The notes beneath the pieces were generated by a model that was not told the origin of the DNA, did not search any database, and was given only the letters and a program-made list of their open reading frames with translations. Shown one piece after another: positions 16,123-25,522 of a DNA stretch of 64,000 nt. Every line of letters begins with the position of its first letter. Positions within the stretch are counted from its first letter, which is position 1. A program made the translations under genes and the position numbers. The stretch lies in NCBI GenBank assembly GCA_964397305.1, contig CAYNIP010000006.1:1-64000 (forward strand), given 5' to 3'. This DNA comes from JAAUTY01 sp964397305. Lineage in GTDB: Bacteria; Cyanobacteriota; Cyanobacteriia; Cyanobacteriales; Spirulinaceae.

Positions 16123-17781
16123 CTAAAAGCGACGCCACTGGAGGTATTCCAGAATACCTCGGGCGATCGCCTCCGCCATTTGGCTGCGGAAGGCAGGATT
16201 CGCCAGCCGGGGAGCATCGTACCGCCCAGTCACGAAGCCTACTTCCACTAAAGCGGAGGGCATGGCTGTATACCGCAACACGTAGAAGCGCGCTCGCTTG
16301 ACACCGCGATTGCCGATGCTGATGCTGCGAAGAATGCTGCTCTGGATCATCTGGGCCAGTTCCCGCCCGGAGGTGTAGTAAAAGGTCTCTACACCATTGA
16401 CATCGGGGCGGCTCATGCTGATGGCGTTGGCGTGGATGCTCACGAAGACGTGCGATCGCGTCCGGTTGGCGATCTGAGCCCGACCCGCCAGGGTCACGTA
16501 ACGGTCATCATTGCGGGTCATCTGCACTCGCACTCCCTGCTGTTGCAGAATCTGCGCCACTTCTAGGGAAATGGGCAACACCACATCCTTTTCCCGCAGG
16601 CCGCCAATGCCGATGGCCCCAGGATCCCGTCCCCCATGACCCGGATCGATGGTGACGAGGGCACGGCCACTAGTGATCCGAGGCAAGGGGCCCAGGTTTG
16701 AGGGCTGGCGCGGTGGTAGGGGGGAGGGCAGGGGCTGACGCGGCGGCAAGGGTTGACGCGGCGGTTGCGCCACCTGCTGACGCCGGAACTGGAGCGCCAC
16801 TAGGTTTTGGCGGGGCTGGGTGACATTGGCGATTTCAATGTCGTCGGCGAGCTGCACGAGGAGCACCACTGTGCCATCAGATTGCTCCCGGAGGTTAAGC
16901 TGCGACACCGGGCTGTCCTGGCGGAGTTGCGGGTCATCGACGCGCTCCGCTAGGCGGGCGTTGGGGAGGGTGATCTCGTAAACCCCATTGGGCAAACGGC
17001 GACTCCGGGGGCGGCTCAGGGGACGATCGGCCACGATCAGCAGTTGATTGCCCAGGCCCAACTGCACGGATTGGATGCGGGGGACGCGATCACGAGCATC
17101 TCGCTGGGCCAGTTCTGGGGGGGGGCTCGGGGCCGCCTGGGAGCCGAGTACGGTCGCCGCTGGCACGATCGCCAAACCGCGATCGCCCATGGCCGCTTCC
17201 CAAGCCGGGATTTCCCCCGTCAGCTCGAGGGTGATGCGGGCATGGGGGGGGCTGGCACTCACTTGGTTAAAGGTCGCCTGCTGCACTCCGTAGTGATTGA
17301 TGGTCAGCGTTGGAGTGGCCTGTAGGGTCTCGGGCAAGGTCGTGCCGGGAAGATCCAGCTCGAGGTGGCGGCCGTCAGCGCTCGGGGCGATCGCCACCCG
17401 GGCCTGGGCCGTCGCCGTTAGGGGCACAAAAAATCCGTGGCGAGTGATCTGAAACGCCGTTGACGTTTCCCGCTCGCGGCCGGCCGGCCTTTCCCCGGAG
17501 GCCAGCTCGCCCCCAACCGGGAAAGCGTAGGACTCCTCCAGGAGCGAGTCGGCCGCTGCCGACTTTTTCAGGGCCAAGTCGGCGAGGGCCAAGTTTTCTA
17601 CAGCCCCGCCTTCCGGGACTAAATCGCCCCAGGTCGTCAGGGCAACCTCATCTGATACAGCTGCCCCCTCCGCTGGGAGCGGCCACGTCTCTGGTTGCTC
17701 TGTCGGCAGGGCGGCGGCCCTGGCCGGGACGGCCCCCAACAACGCGCTGAGGACGCTAAGCCATAGCCAATAATGTCGCAA
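16123..17781 (-). CDS. AMIN-domain N-acetylmuramoyl-L-alanine amidase
   Basis: The 552-residue protein has a signal peptide (LWLSVLSALLGAVPARAAA), two beta-rich AMIN-type regions (about 105-200 and 235-330) that bind peptidoglycan, a Pro/Arg/Gln-rich linker, and a C-terminal Amidase_3 domain from about 370. Zinc ligands are visible in DPGHGG, REKD and SIHAN, and the catalytic glutamate in LVEVGF. The enzyme cleaves the amide between MurNAc and the stem peptide in the periplasm; cyanobacterial relatives act in cell separation or septal perforation. The only in-frame start that gives the signal peptide is a TTG at 17781, preceded by GAGGT. murI follows 50 bases downstream. Confidence 0.88.
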   Translation of the reverse strand: MRHYWLWLSVLSALLGAVPARAAALPTEQPETWPLPAEGAAVSDEVALTTWGDLVPEGGAVENLALADLALKKSAAADSLLEESYAFPVGGELASGERPAGRERETSTAFQITRHGFFVPLTATAQARVAIAPSADGRHLELDLPGTTLPETLQATPTLTINHYGVQQATFNQVSASPPHARITLELTGEIPAWEAAMGDRGLAIVPAATVLGSQAAPSPPPELAQRDARDRVPRIQSVQLGLGNQLLIVADRPLSRPRSRRLPNGVYEITLPNARLAERVDDPQLRQDSPVSQLNLREQSDGTVVLLVQLADDIEIANVTQPRQNLVALQFRRQQVAQPPRQPLPPRQPLPSPLPPRQPSNLGPLPRITSGRALVTIDPGHGGRDPGAIGIGGLREKDVVLPISLEVAQILQQQGVRVQMTRNDDRYVTLAGRAQIANRTRSHVFVSIHANAISMSRPDVNGVETFYYTSGRELAQMIQSSILRSISIGNRGVKRARFYVLRYTAMPSALVEVGFVTGRYDAPRLANPAFRSQMAEAIARGILEYLQWRRF

Positions 17782-17919
17782 AATACCTCATTCCTCCCAT
17801 GCGCCGATCGCCAAGCCGTCACTAGCAACAGGCTGGCAACGTTGATCGGATTGCTGACCTTGCCTCGTTGAAAAATAGCACGACTTGGGTGAAAGTGGCA
17901 GCGATCCCCCGGGGCAGCC

Positions 17920-19350
17920 CTAGGGCGATCGCTCCGACTCTAGGGGGTTTCCGGCCGGTGCTTCGGGGACAGCAACCGCCTCCGCATCGTTCCCGAAGGC
18001 AAGCCGGAGAAACGGGGGCGCGATGAAGGTCGTAAAAATGACCATCATCACAATAGCCGCTTCCGTCGCTTCCGAGAGAGCGCCACTGGCGGAACCAACC
18101 CCCGCAAACACGAGACCCACCTCACCTCGGGGAATCATGCCGACACCAATAGCCAGCTTGTTCAGCCCAGGCTGACCAAAAACAGTGAAACCCGTGACTA
18201 GCTTTCCGATGATCGCCACCACGATCAGGAAGACCGCGATAATCAGCCCCTCGCGGTTACTGGGCACAGCAGGATTGAGCACGCTGAGGTCGGTCTTAGC
18301 CCCCACCCCCACGAAGAAAACCGGCACCAGCAAGTCAGCCACCGGCAACACTTGCTCCTCCAACTCATGGCGCTTCTCCGTCTCCGCCAACACCAGGCCG
18401 GCGGCAAAGGCTCCGAGAATTGCTTCAAGCTGGATCGCCGTCGCCAGGTAGGCGAGCACAAAGGCGAAGACCAAGGACACCAGCAATAATTGACCCCGCG
18501 TTTTCAGCTCATTCACCAGGCCCAAGTAGAGGGGCTGGAGGAAGCGGCCAATGAGAATGACGCCGATTAAGAATACACCAGCACTAACAGTCAGATAGAC
18601 GATATTCAGAATTTCGATCTCACCCGTTTTCACCAGGCTGGCGACGACGGCCAGCACAATGATACCCAGCACATCATCCAGGACAGCCGCACCGATGATG
18701 ATTTGCCCCTCCTTGGCGCTGAGACGCCCCAACTCCGCCAGCACCTTCGCCGTAATGCCGATACTGGTAGCCGTCAGGGCCGCCCCCGCAAAAATCGCTG
18801 GCACGGCCGGAATACCAAAGAGATAAATCAAGCCCACCGTGCCCGCCGTGAACGGAGCCACCACCCCGACCACCGCGACGACAGCAGCTTGAGGACCGAC
18901 GCGAATCAATTCCTTCAAATCCGACTCAAGGCCGATCTCAAACAGCAGAATGATGACGCCAATTTCCGAGAGCACCGAGATGACTTCGCTCTGGTTGGCG
19001 AAAATGGCTCCTGCGGCGGCGGGGTCCAGGCCGGCGGTCGCCTCCAGAATCTTGATCAGCAGGGAGTCACTCGCCGTCGCCCCGCTTTCCGGGAAGACCA
19101 ACAGGTGCAGGGCTGAAACCCCAATGAGCACCCCACCGACCAGTTCCCCCAGCACAGGGGGCAGATTGATCCGCGCGCAGAGTTCGCCGCCCAGCTTACT
19201 GGCGATGTACACGAACACTAGGCTGAGCAAGACGCCAGCCAAGACGAGGGTGCTGGATTCAGCCGAGGAGAGCCCAGCTTCAGCCTCGGCAACGGTGAGT
19301 AGGTGGGCCCTAGGGGCTGTCCAGTTTGTCGAAGTTAAAAAAGCGACCAT
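17920..19350 (-). CDS. CPA2-family Na+(K+)/H+ antiporter
   Basis: The protein of about 476 residues has roughly twelve hydrophobic segments and typical features of the NhaS/Kef group: an N-terminal LVFVYIASKLGGELCARINLPPVLGEL segment, GVILLLFEIGLE-type second region, and AVLDDVLGIIVLAVVASLV containing the ion-binding aspartate pair. It lacks a TrkA/RCK domain at its C-terminus. It should exchange cations for protons across the plasma or thylakoid membrane. The reading frame stays open 41 codons further upstream, but that stretch is Arg/Ser/Thr-rich and unlike the family, so I place the start at the ATG at 19350 (MVAFLTS). Confidence 0.87.
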   Translation of the reverse strand: MVAFLTSTNWTAPRAHLLTVAEAEAGLSSAESSTLVLAGVLLSLVFVYIASKLGGELCARINLPPVLGELVGGVLIGVSALHLLVFPESGATASDSLLIKILEATAGLDPAAAGAIFANQSEVISVLSEIGVIILLFEIGLESDLKELIRVGPQAAVVAVVGVVAPFTAGTVGLIYLFGIPAVPAIFAGAALTATSIGITAKVLAELGRLSAKEGQIIIGAAVLDDVLGIIVLAVVASLVKTGEIEILNIVYLTVSAGVFLIGVILIGRFLQPLYLGLVNELKTRGQLLLVSLVFAFVLAYLATAIQLEAILGAFAAGLVLAETEKRHELEEQVLPVADLLVPVFFVGVGAKTDLSVLNPAVPSNREGLIIAVFLIVVAIIGKLVTGFTVFGQPGLNKLAIGVGMIPRGEVGLVFAGVGSASGALSEATEAAIVMMVIFTTFIAPPFLRLAFGNDAEAVAVPEAPAGNPLESERSP

Positions 19351-19760
19351 AGATAATCTCAGCAAGGGGGTGTGTGTTGACCGTGAGCAAGTCCGCCTTG
19401 TTATTCTGGCCCAGGGTGGGCGGCGGCTTGCAGTGCGACGGGATACCAGGCGCGGGTCAATCCCAGTAGTCACGATAACAATTTGTTGGCGATCGCCGCG
19501 CCAATCCTGGGAGAGAGCCGCATGTCCCGGTTCAGGCAGGCGGTCTGAGGGCCGGGAATTTCCCTGGGCCTAGGGCCGAGGGAAATTCAGTCGTGCCCAA
19601 ATTAGACCCTGCCAAAAATCAGGCTGTAACCCTAATCGAAACCGGGCTAACTCTGAATTTCCGGCCAGGCCTAGGGGGTCATGATGCTTGGCTGAACTCT
19701 TCCGGGGGTAGTGCCCAAATTGAGTAACGATGCTTTCTGTGAGGCTTTAGCCCTCTGAGA

Positions 19761-19782
19761 AAGCGCTGAAGCGCCACTACGG
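19761..19782 (+). repeat. 22-bp direct repeat, copy 1
   Basis: The 22 bases starting AAGCGCTGAAGCGCC are repeated exactly at 19977-19998. The unit itself contains a short inverted element (GCGCTGAAGCGC). Confidence 0.85.
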
Positions 19783-19804
19783 GAGTTGTCATGGGTCGTA
19801 GTTG

Positions 19805-19956
19805 GGCTTATGAATTTTCACAAAATAACGACCCAATTCGGTAGAGGCACGGTGGCCGCGCCCCCAACCCAGTCAATCGCTGTTCCGATAAGGGTTTGAG
19901 GGCTGGGAGACCCAAACCCTACAATGGCACATTTAATTTGTGAAATTCCATTAGCC
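19805..19956. mobile_element. MITE-like element with imperfect terminal inverted repeats
   Basis: The left end GGCTTATGAATTTTCACAAA and the right end, read on the other strand, GGCTAATGGAATTTCACAAA agree in most positions. The about 152-base interior has no reading frame and holds CGACCCAATTCGG and a C-rich part, as in non-coding cyanobacterial miniature elements. It is bracketed by the 22-bp direct repeat. I see no clear target duplication. Confidence 0.5.
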
Positions 19957-19976
19957 CCGCTTGGGCCGGCGGGTGG

Positions 19977-19998
19977 AAGCGCTGAAGCGCCACTACGG
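19977..19998 (+). repeat. 22-bp direct repeat, copy 2
   Basis: An exact second copy of the sequence at 19761-19782, in the same orientation and 216 bases away. It ends 73 bases before the nucleotidase start codon. Confidence 0.85.
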
Positions 19999-20070
19999 TT
20001 TCTAGTTCAGGGTTCTGTAGAACATCCTGGTAAAATGGAACCTGCAATGCCACCAAGTTCCTAAACTCCT

Positions 20071-21036
20071 ATGGCCTACGAGCGTGAAAAAGCCATCGCG
20101 GTTGAAGCGGTCCTTGCGGCTGCCCAGCTCTGTCAGCAGGTACGAGCTGACATTCCGGCGGCGATCGAAAAGAGCGATAAGAGTCCGGTGACGGTGGCGG
20201 ACTATGGCTCTCAGGCTCTGATTTGCCGTGCCTTGGCGGCTGCGTTTCCAGATGATCCGATCGTGGGAGAAGAGGACGCTGGGACCCTGCGGCAGGCGGC
20301 GATGGCGGCTGTGCTGGCTCAGGTAACGGGGTATGTGCAGGCGCTGGTTCCAGAAGCAAGGCCGGACCAAGTGGCAGACTGGATTGATCGCGGCAATGGT
20401 AAGGTGGGGGCCCGGTACTGGACGTTAGATCCGATTGACGGCACGAAAGGGTTTCTGCGGCAAGATCAGTATGCGATCGCCCTGGCCCTGGTGGAAGCAG
20501 GGAATTTGAAGCTTGGTCTTCTAGGGTGTCCGGCGCTACAACTGGAAGGCATGAGTGAGCCAGGAGCCCTTTTTGTGGCGGTGCGCGGCGAGGGGACGGT
20601 GCTGATTCCCTTGGCGGGAGGTGAGCCCCAAGCGCTGCGGGTGGCTGGGATGGAGGACCCGAGCAAGCTGCGATTTGCAGAGAGTGTGGAATCAAGCCAC
20701 GGGGATCAAGCGCGACAAACAGCAGCAGCTCAGGCGGCGGGGATTACGGCGGCGTCGGTGCGGGTTGATTCTCAGGCCAAGTATGGGATCGTGGCCGCCG
20801 GCCAGGCTGCTCTTTACTTGCGCCTCCCCTCGCCCAAGTCGCCCGATTACCGGGAGAAAATTTGGGATCATGCGGCAGGGGCGCTAGTGGTTGAGGAGGC
20901 GGGGGGCCGGGTGACCGATATGCACGGGCAGCCGCTGGATTTTTCCCTGGGGGCGCAGTTGATCAACAATCAGGGGATTGTGGCGAGTAATGGCGCGATC
21001 CATGAGGCCGTACTCGCGGCCCTGCGTGACGGTTGA
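20071..21036 (+). CDS. 3'(2'),5'-bisphosphate nucleotidase (HAL2/CysQ-type)
   Basis: The 321-residue protein is a member of the Mg2+-dependent, lithium-sensitive inositol monophosphatase superfamily. Metal ligands appear in GEED (66-69), DPIDGTKGFLR (120-130) and WDHAAGALVVEEAGG near 270-285; the form DPIDGTKGF marks the PAP/PAPS phosphatase branch rather than inositol phosphatases. It should hydrolyse 3'-phosphoadenosine 5'-phosphate to AMP, removing the by-product of sulfotransferases and sulfate assimilation. That fits with the two sulfotransferase genes in this window. The next gene starts 11 bases after its stop codon, so the two are likely co-transcribed. Confidence 0.87.
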   Translation: MAYEREKAIAVEAVLAAAQLCQQVRADIPAAIEKSDKSPVTVADYGSQALICRALAAAFPDDPIVGEEDAGTLRQAAMAAVLAQVTGYVQALVPEARPDQVADWIDRGNGKVGARYWTLDPIDGTKGFLRQDQYAIALALVEAGNLKLGLLGCPALQLEGMSEPGALFVAVRGEGTVLIPLAGGEPQALRVAGMEDPSKLRFAESVESSHGDQARQTAAAQAAGITAASVRVDSQAKYGIVAAGQAALYLRLPSPKSPDYREKIWDHAAGALVVEEAGGRVTDMHGQPLDFSLGAQLINNQGIVASNGAIHEAVLAALRDG

Positions 21037-21047
21037 GGAGGGGGACT

Positions 21048-21455
21048 ATGAGCGCGAGTACGACGCTGGTTTTTATTTGCGGCTCGGCGCTGCGGGGGCA
21101 GCCGGATCACGAGAATTTAGCGGCGGCTCGGTTTGTCGGAGAGGCGCGGACGCAACCCTGCTACCGCCTGCACTCGGTTAAGAATGGTTGGCATCCGGGG
21201 ATTTATGAAGTGGCCGCAGGGGGAATTTCGATTCCGGGGGAGCTGTACGAGCTGAGCCAGGACCAGTATGAGCACTTGCTGGCTCACGAGCCGCCGGATA
21301 TGTACCCGGCTCCGGTGAGGCTGGAGGGGGGCGGAGAGGCGATCGCGATCCTCTATCCTCGCGAACTGATTGAGCGGGATCGGGAGCCGGACATCTCCCA
21401 TTACGGCAGTTGGACAGCCTATAAGGCGAGCCTGAAAGACTCACCCCAGGGTTGA
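21048..21455 (+). CDS. gamma-glutamylcyclotransferase-like / AtzF C-terminal-domain protein
   Basis: The product of about 135 residues starts MSASTTLVFICGSALRGQPDH, which resembles the FVCGTLMRGxxNH opening of the small cyclotransferase-like domain found free-standing or at the C-terminus of allophanate hydrolases. It continues with PGIYEV, GELYELS and a central acidic residue in LAHEPPDMY, and ends with YGSWTAYKASL, another typical part. The exact reaction is unknown. I choose the ATG at 21048 because GAGGAGGGGG stands just before it; an upstream start would overlap the nucleotidase stop codon. Confidence 0.65.
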   Translation: MSASTTLVFICGSALRGQPDHENLAAARFVGEARTQPCYRLHSVKNGWHPGIYEVAAGGISIPGELYELSQDQYEHLLAHEPPDMYPAPVRLEGGGEAIAILYPRELIERDREPDISHYGSWTAYKASLKDSPQG

Positions 21456-21471
21456 GCGTCGCTCGTGAGCG

Positions 21472-21505
21472 GCCGTAGGGGCAGCGTGCAATCTGGCCCT
21501 ACGGC
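21472..21505. terminator. stem-loop between convergent genes
   Basis: GCCGTAGGG (21472-21480) pairs with CCCTACGGC (21497-21505) across a 16-base loop. It lies between convergent genes ending at 21455 (+) and 21530 (-), a place where a bidirectional terminator is expected, but no T run follows. It also resembles a common cyanobacterial dispersed repeat. Confidence 0.4.
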
Positions 21506-21529
21506 TGGAGCGCCTTGGGTCGCGTTCTG

Positions 21530-22810
21530 TCACAGGCTCCAGTAATGGAGGCCTGGGGGTAGTTCGGTAGGATGGAAGCTGGATTTAATATCGACGAAAA
21601 CGCCGCCGGGGCGCAAGCGTTGCCAGAGATCAGTGGGGGGTTGATCGAGGTAGAAGCGATGGTTCACGGCAACGATCAGGCCATCCAAGTCGGTGAGCTG
21701 TTCCCAAGGCGCTAGCTGGATGCCGTACTCATGCTCGGCTTCCTGGAAGTTCGCCAAGGGATCGTGAACAAGGGGGGCAAGGCCAAACTCCTGGAGCTCG
21801 CGCACGATGTCGGGGACGCGGCTGTTGCGGAGGTCGGCTACGTTTTCTTTGAAGGTGAGGCCGAGGATGCCGATGCGGGCCTCGGGGAGCGGGCGGTTGG
21901 CTTGGACGAGCAGTTTGATCACGCGCTGGCCGATGTAAGCGCCCATGCTGTCGTTGATGCGCCGACCGGCGAGGATGACTTGGGGGTGGTAGCCGAGTTC
22001 TTCGGCTTTGGCCGTGAGGTAGTAGGGGTCAACGCCGATGCAGTGACCGCCGACGAGGCCGGGGGTGAAGGGAAGGAAGTTCCATTTGGTGCGGGCGGCT
22101 TGCAGAACGTCGTGGGTGCGGATTTGCAGGCGATCGCAAATCAAGGCTAGCTCGTTCATCAGGGCGATATTGAGGTCGCGCTGGGTGTTTTCAATCACTT
22201 TGGCGGCTTCGGCAACTTTGATCGAGGGGGCGCGATAGACGCCGGCTGCAATGATGGTTGCGTAAACTTGGGCGACGCGCTCGAGGGTGGCAGCGTCTTC
22301 GGCAGCGACGACTTTCACGATCTTTTCGAGGGTATGTTCTTGGTCGCCGGGATTGATTCGCTCGGGGGAGTAGCCGAGTTTGAAGTCAATTCCTTGGCGC
22401 AATCCTGAGGTTCGGGCCAAGATCGGCCCGCAAATTTCCTCGGTGACGCCGGGATACACGGTGGATTCGTAGACGACGATCGCGCCAGGTTGCAGGACTT
22501 GACCGATGGTTTCGGAGGCTTTGATCAGGGGGGTGAGGTCGGGACGGCGATCGTGATCGATGGGGGTGGGGACGGCGACGATGAAGAAGTTGCGATCGCG
22601 CAGATCCTCTAGCTGGTTGGTGAAGCGCAGCTTGGTCTCCCGCAAAACAGCCGCAGGAATTTCGCCGGTCGGATCGATCCCGGCTTGCAAGGCCGCTAGC
22701 TTGGCTTCGTTGATGTCGAAGCCGATGGTGTCGGGATAGTGACGGGCGATCGCCAGTGCTACCGGCAACCCCACATAACCCAGACCGATAGCAGCAATTT
22801 TACAATCCAT
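21530..22810 (-). CDS. nucleotide-sugar 6-dehydrogenase (UDP-HexNAc dehydrogenase type)
   Basis: The 426-residue enzyme oxidises the C6 hydroxyl of a UDP-sugar to a carboxylate with two NAD+. The NAD-binding GLGYVGLPVA is at 9-18, and the catalytic cysteine is Cys257 in GGHCIGVDPYYL. ESTVYPGVTEE and KVIENTQRDLNIALMNE match the WbpA/WbpO/TviB branch acting on UDP-GlcNAc or UDP-GalNAc rather than the Ugd branch acting on UDP-glucose. The product, a HexNAc-uronate, is the entry point for acetamidino-uronic acids, relevant because amidation genes lie at 55-58 kb. It is the last gene of the 42-kb minus-strand glycan island. Confidence 0.88.
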   Translation of the reverse strand: MDCKIAAIGLGYVGLPVALAIARHYPDTIGFDINEAKLAALQAGIDPTGEIPAAVLRETKLRFTNQLEDLRDRNFFIVAVPTPIDHDRRPDLTPLIKASETIGQVLQPGAIVVYESTVYPGVTEEICGPILARTSGLRQGIDFKLGYSPERINPGDQEHTLEKIVKVVAAEDAATLERVAQVYATIIAAGVYRAPSIKVAEAAKVIENTQRDLNIALMNELALICDRLQIRTHDVLQAARTKWNFLPFTPGLVGGHCIGVDPYYLTAKAEELGYHPQVILAGRRINDSMGAYIGQRVIKLLVQANRPLPEARIGILGLTFKENVADLRNSRVPDIVRELQEFGLAPLVHDPLANFQEAEHEYGIQLAPWEQLTDLDGLIVAVNHRFYLDQPPTDLWQRLRPGGVFVDIKSSFHPTELPPGLHYWSL

Positions 22811-22833
22811 GTTCAGTTTCGATCTAACCTTCC

Positions 22834-24789
22834 TTAGAGGGATTGCTGACGGACCATTTTAGAATTGTCCAATGCCTGAATTTTTTGGGCTTCAAAGAAA
22901 GCAAAACCTTCATTACTCTGCTGCCCGCAAGCAGAAAATCGACCCACTTTTTTGGGGAGTAGGTTACTGTCAGTAACCAGCATAATCGATCCCTTGGTCT
23001 CGATGAGGAAGGCTCTCAGCAAGGTAAAGGGAGGGTTGAGGGCCGCGAGATCCTCTGCTCGTTCGGGATTGGAGATGGAGAAAATTTCGAGGCGATCGCG
23101 AAACTCACTAACACGAATGAACGGCAATCGAGTCCGAGCTACAGCGTCATCATTGACGACCTGAACATAAGAGCCTGGATCGATCCGGAAATGAGCTAGG
23201 CTCTCGTTTGAGCGGCAACTCAGCTCGGACTGCACAGCTATAGGCTTCGACAAATTATTCAAGACTAGTGGCGGTAGGAAGAGAAAAACGAGTAGAACGG
23301 TGCCAAATAGTAAAGTGACTGGGGCCGCTGTCCAGACATTGTACGGTGAATTCGATAGTGCTCCTTTCTCAACTCGCCTGAAGAGAGGAGCTAAGCATAG
23401 CGCTGGTAGCGTTGCAGAGATAGGGATCGTTGCTGCATAAGCTCGCATCGAGTCAGCATCCCAAGGCGGTACAAAGGGGACTGACAAAACAATCCCCAAG
23501 ATCAGGAAAATCATCAAAGAGTTTTCGGGCTTCCTGAAGCGGTAGAGACAGACTGCAAAGCTGACATAACTCAGCAAATACAAAATCTGCCTAGAGCGAA
23601 CGCTCGTCGATGCATCGGAAGAACTCGAGACAAAACTAAAGGCTCCCAAAGCATTGGGATCAAAGTATTCGTACCAAGCTTTCAAAGAACCCCAAATGAT
23701 ACCTGTTGGATTCTGACGTAGGGCTTCCATCGCGAGCCCGTAAATTTCATGCTCTTGGGCTCCAGGATGATCGATCAATACCTGCGTCCAATTCTTGCCG
23801 CCAACTGCTAAGCCATACAGAGTATAGGAAAAGTTGGAAAATGTTGCCCCGTCAGGATTGCCGAAAATTCTGAAGGCAGTCTGATTGATGATGAAGGCAA
23901 GTAAGATCGCCCCAAAAACAGAGCTTAGGGAATAAAGAGTTGGCTTGAGTCTTGTTGTGAAAATCTGTTGGCGATCGCGCTGCCAGCAGATGAAGGCAAC
24001 CCAAGCTAAGATTGCTGGTAAAACAAAGAAAGCCCCAGCTCTTGCATTCAGAGCTAGCGCCAAGAAAAAACTGCCTGATGCACAGAATAAGATCGGGCGG
24101 CGCAAGGACTCCGATTGATTGAGGGCAGTTGCAGAATGCCAAAGTAAGGTCAAGCCGATCGCTCCCAAGGGAAAGCCAATATTTTCCGTCAGGGTTGTAC
24201 CAGCGAAGCGCCGATAGTAAAGGAATAAGAGCAGTAATACGAAGACACTACTTGCTGAGCCGTGAGTGCGACGAATCTCACACGTAAGGAGATAGCTTGC
24301 GAGAGCTGATAGGCCAACCCAAATGGCGAGCGCTACTTGCAAGTTCTGCTGAGCAAACCAGAAGGTTGAGGATAGTGCAAGAGTGAATAAAGGTCGCCGC
24401 GATGCAAACACTGAAAGGTTGAAACCACTAACCAGTTCTTTCGCATCTGAGTAATAGCCATTGGCATCGTTAAAGGGTAATAGACCGCCAATGAAGCTAG
24501 CTTCGCTAACGCCGCTGTTCCATGCCCCTGCTAATGGCAGTGCAAACAAGATCAGAGTTGTAATCAAGCTAGCAGCACTACCCCAAGCACCGCCTAAGCG
24601 GTAACTAGGATAGAGAATGAAAGCCGCGTAAATAATACCAAACCAAAGGCTATGGCGTGCTGCCAAGCCGACTTCAGTAGGGATCGGCAGTATTAACGCC
24701 ATCAAATACAATGAAATGCCTGCAACTAAAGTAACGAAAAGAAGCAAGGGGTTAGCGCTTAGCCAATGAGAGCACACAGCCTTCAGCAT
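22834..24789 (-). CDS. multi-span membrane protein, GT39-like glycosyltransferase candidate
   Basis: The protein of about 651 residues has about ten to twelve hydrophobic helices over residues 10-510, followed by a soluble C-terminal domain of roughly 130 residues. This matches the ArnT/PMT-like integral glycosyltransferases, which take sugars from polyprenyl-phosphate donors. An acidic residue pair follows the first helices (ASFIGGLLPFNDANGYYSDA), as expected in the first periplasmic loop. The reading frame is open up to a TTG at 24813, but the ATG at 24789 is preceded by GGAGGTGG and lies four bases after the stop of the upstream methyltransferase gene. GC content is lower than in region 1. 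Confidence 0.65.
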   Translation of the reverse strand: MLKAVCSHWLSANPLLLFVTLVAGISLYLMALILPIPTEVGLAARHSLWFGIIYAAFILYPSYRLGGAWGSAASLITTLILFALPLAGAWNSGVSEASFIGGLLPFNDANGYYSDAKELVSGFNLSVFASRRPLFTLALSSTFWFAQQNLQVALAIWVGLSALASYLLTCEIRRTHGSASSVFVLLLLFLYYRRFAGTTLTENIGFPLGAIGLTLLWHSATALNQSESLRRPILFCASGSFFLALALNARAGAFFVLPAILAWVAFICWQRDRQQIFTTRLKPTLYSLSSVFGAILLAFIINQTAFRIFGNPDGATFSNFSYTLYGLAVGGKNWTQVLIDHPGAQEHEIYGLAMEALRQNPTGIIWGSLKAWYEYFDPNALGAFSFVSSSSDASTSVRSRQILYLLSYVSFAVCLYRFRKPENSLMIFLILGIVLSVPFVPPWDADSMRAYAATIPISATLPALCLAPLFRRVEKGALSNSPYNVWTAAPVTLLFGTVLLVFLFLPPLVLNNLSKPIAVQSELSCRSNESLAHFRIDPGSYVQVVNDDAVARTRLPFIRVSEFRDRLEIFSISNPERAEDLAALNPPFTLLRAFLIETKGSIMLVTDSNLLPKKVGRFSACGQQSNEGFAFFEAQKIQALDNSKMVRQQSL

Positions 24790-24793
24790 TGGG

Positions 24794-25516
24794 TTACCCC
24801 ACCTCCAAAACAATGAGTGTCCGGAACGCTAGTAAGGGGCTTAGGAAAGCCAAAAACTCTTCCAGTGCTAACAATGACTTCAGAAGCATGAGAGGCAAGA
24901 GTGAAGGTTTATCAAAACCACCACTGAGGGGATAGGCGAAAAAAGAAAGTCGGCGATAGTAACGCGGTTTTAACTGCGGATACTTTCGTTTGAAATCAGC
25001 GAGTCGCCGCTCGAACAAGATCGTGGCAAACGCTTGATTGGCATCAAAGGGTTGGCGATTGGGGGAAGGTGGAACTAGCGCGAGGGGATCTTGCTGGAAA
25101 TCAACGGGTTCTGGGTGAAGAAAGTTGTAGACCCACCATGATAGCGGTGAAATGTAGGGCTCCATCATGATAATGCGACCCTTGGGACGCAACACACGCA
25201 AAGCTTCATCGAAGAAGAGGCAAGGATTCTCGATGTGGTGGAGCACGTCAAAAAGAACAAAGTTATCAAAACTATGGTCGTCAAAGGGCAAATCTTGGGC
25301 GTCGGCAACAACGTCAATCCAAGGCAAAGGCACAATGTCAGTTGAAACGACATTGGGAGCAAATTCCTTAAAGTTGCCACTCCCTCCACCTAGTTCAAGG
25401 ATGGGGCCAGGAGCTAGTTGAGCTGCCATCTCGGAATACCAGCGCGTGTAAAGCTCTCTGAGGATTGGCTTTTGCTCCCAGATAATTTTGTGTTGCCGCA
25501 GTAGCTCTTCAGACAT
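24794..25516 (-). CDS. class I SAM-dependent methyltransferase
   Basis: A 240-residue enzyme with the Methyltransf_11-type Rossmann fold. Motif I is ILELGGGSGNF near 38-48, motif II TDIVPLPWIDVVADAQDLPF, motif IV FDNFVLFDVLHHIENP and motif V ALRVLRPKGRIIMMEPY. The sequence after it (SPLSWWVYNFLHPEPVDF) is typical of methyltransferases from polysaccharide and lipid clusters. It probably methylates a sugar or lipid-linked intermediate. It lies six bases downstream of the methyltransferase-GT2 fusion and four bases upstream of the GT39-like membrane protein. Confidence 0.8.
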   Translation of the reverse strand: MSEELLRQHKIIWEQKPILRELYTRWYSEMAAQLAPGPILELGGGSGNFKEFAPNVVSTDIVPLPWIDVVADAQDLPFDDHSFDNFVLFDVLHHIENPCLFFDEALRVLRPKGRIIMMEPYISPLSWWVYNFLHPEPVDFQQDPLALVPPSPNRQPFDANQAFATILFERRLADFKRKYPQLKPRYYRRLSFFAYPLSGGFDKPSLLPLMLLKSLLALEEFLAFLSPLLAFRTLIVLEVG

Positions 25517-25522
25517 AACCCG

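Larger units (their letters stand above)
19351..20070. other. intergenic region carrying repeats
   Basis: About 720 bases between divergent genes. It holds a 22-bp direct repeat (19761-19782 and 19977-19998) and between these copies a MITE-like segment with imperfect inverted ends (19805-19956). Both halves flank the region upstream of the nucleotidase gene. No RNA gene is recognised. Confidence 0.5.

Noticed and set aside
17114..17125. Nine-C run in the amidase gene as a phase-variation tract
   Set aside because: It is in a Pro-rich linker of a housekeeping enzyme where CCC codons are expected, and it is shorter than the 11-base tract in the Kelch gene.
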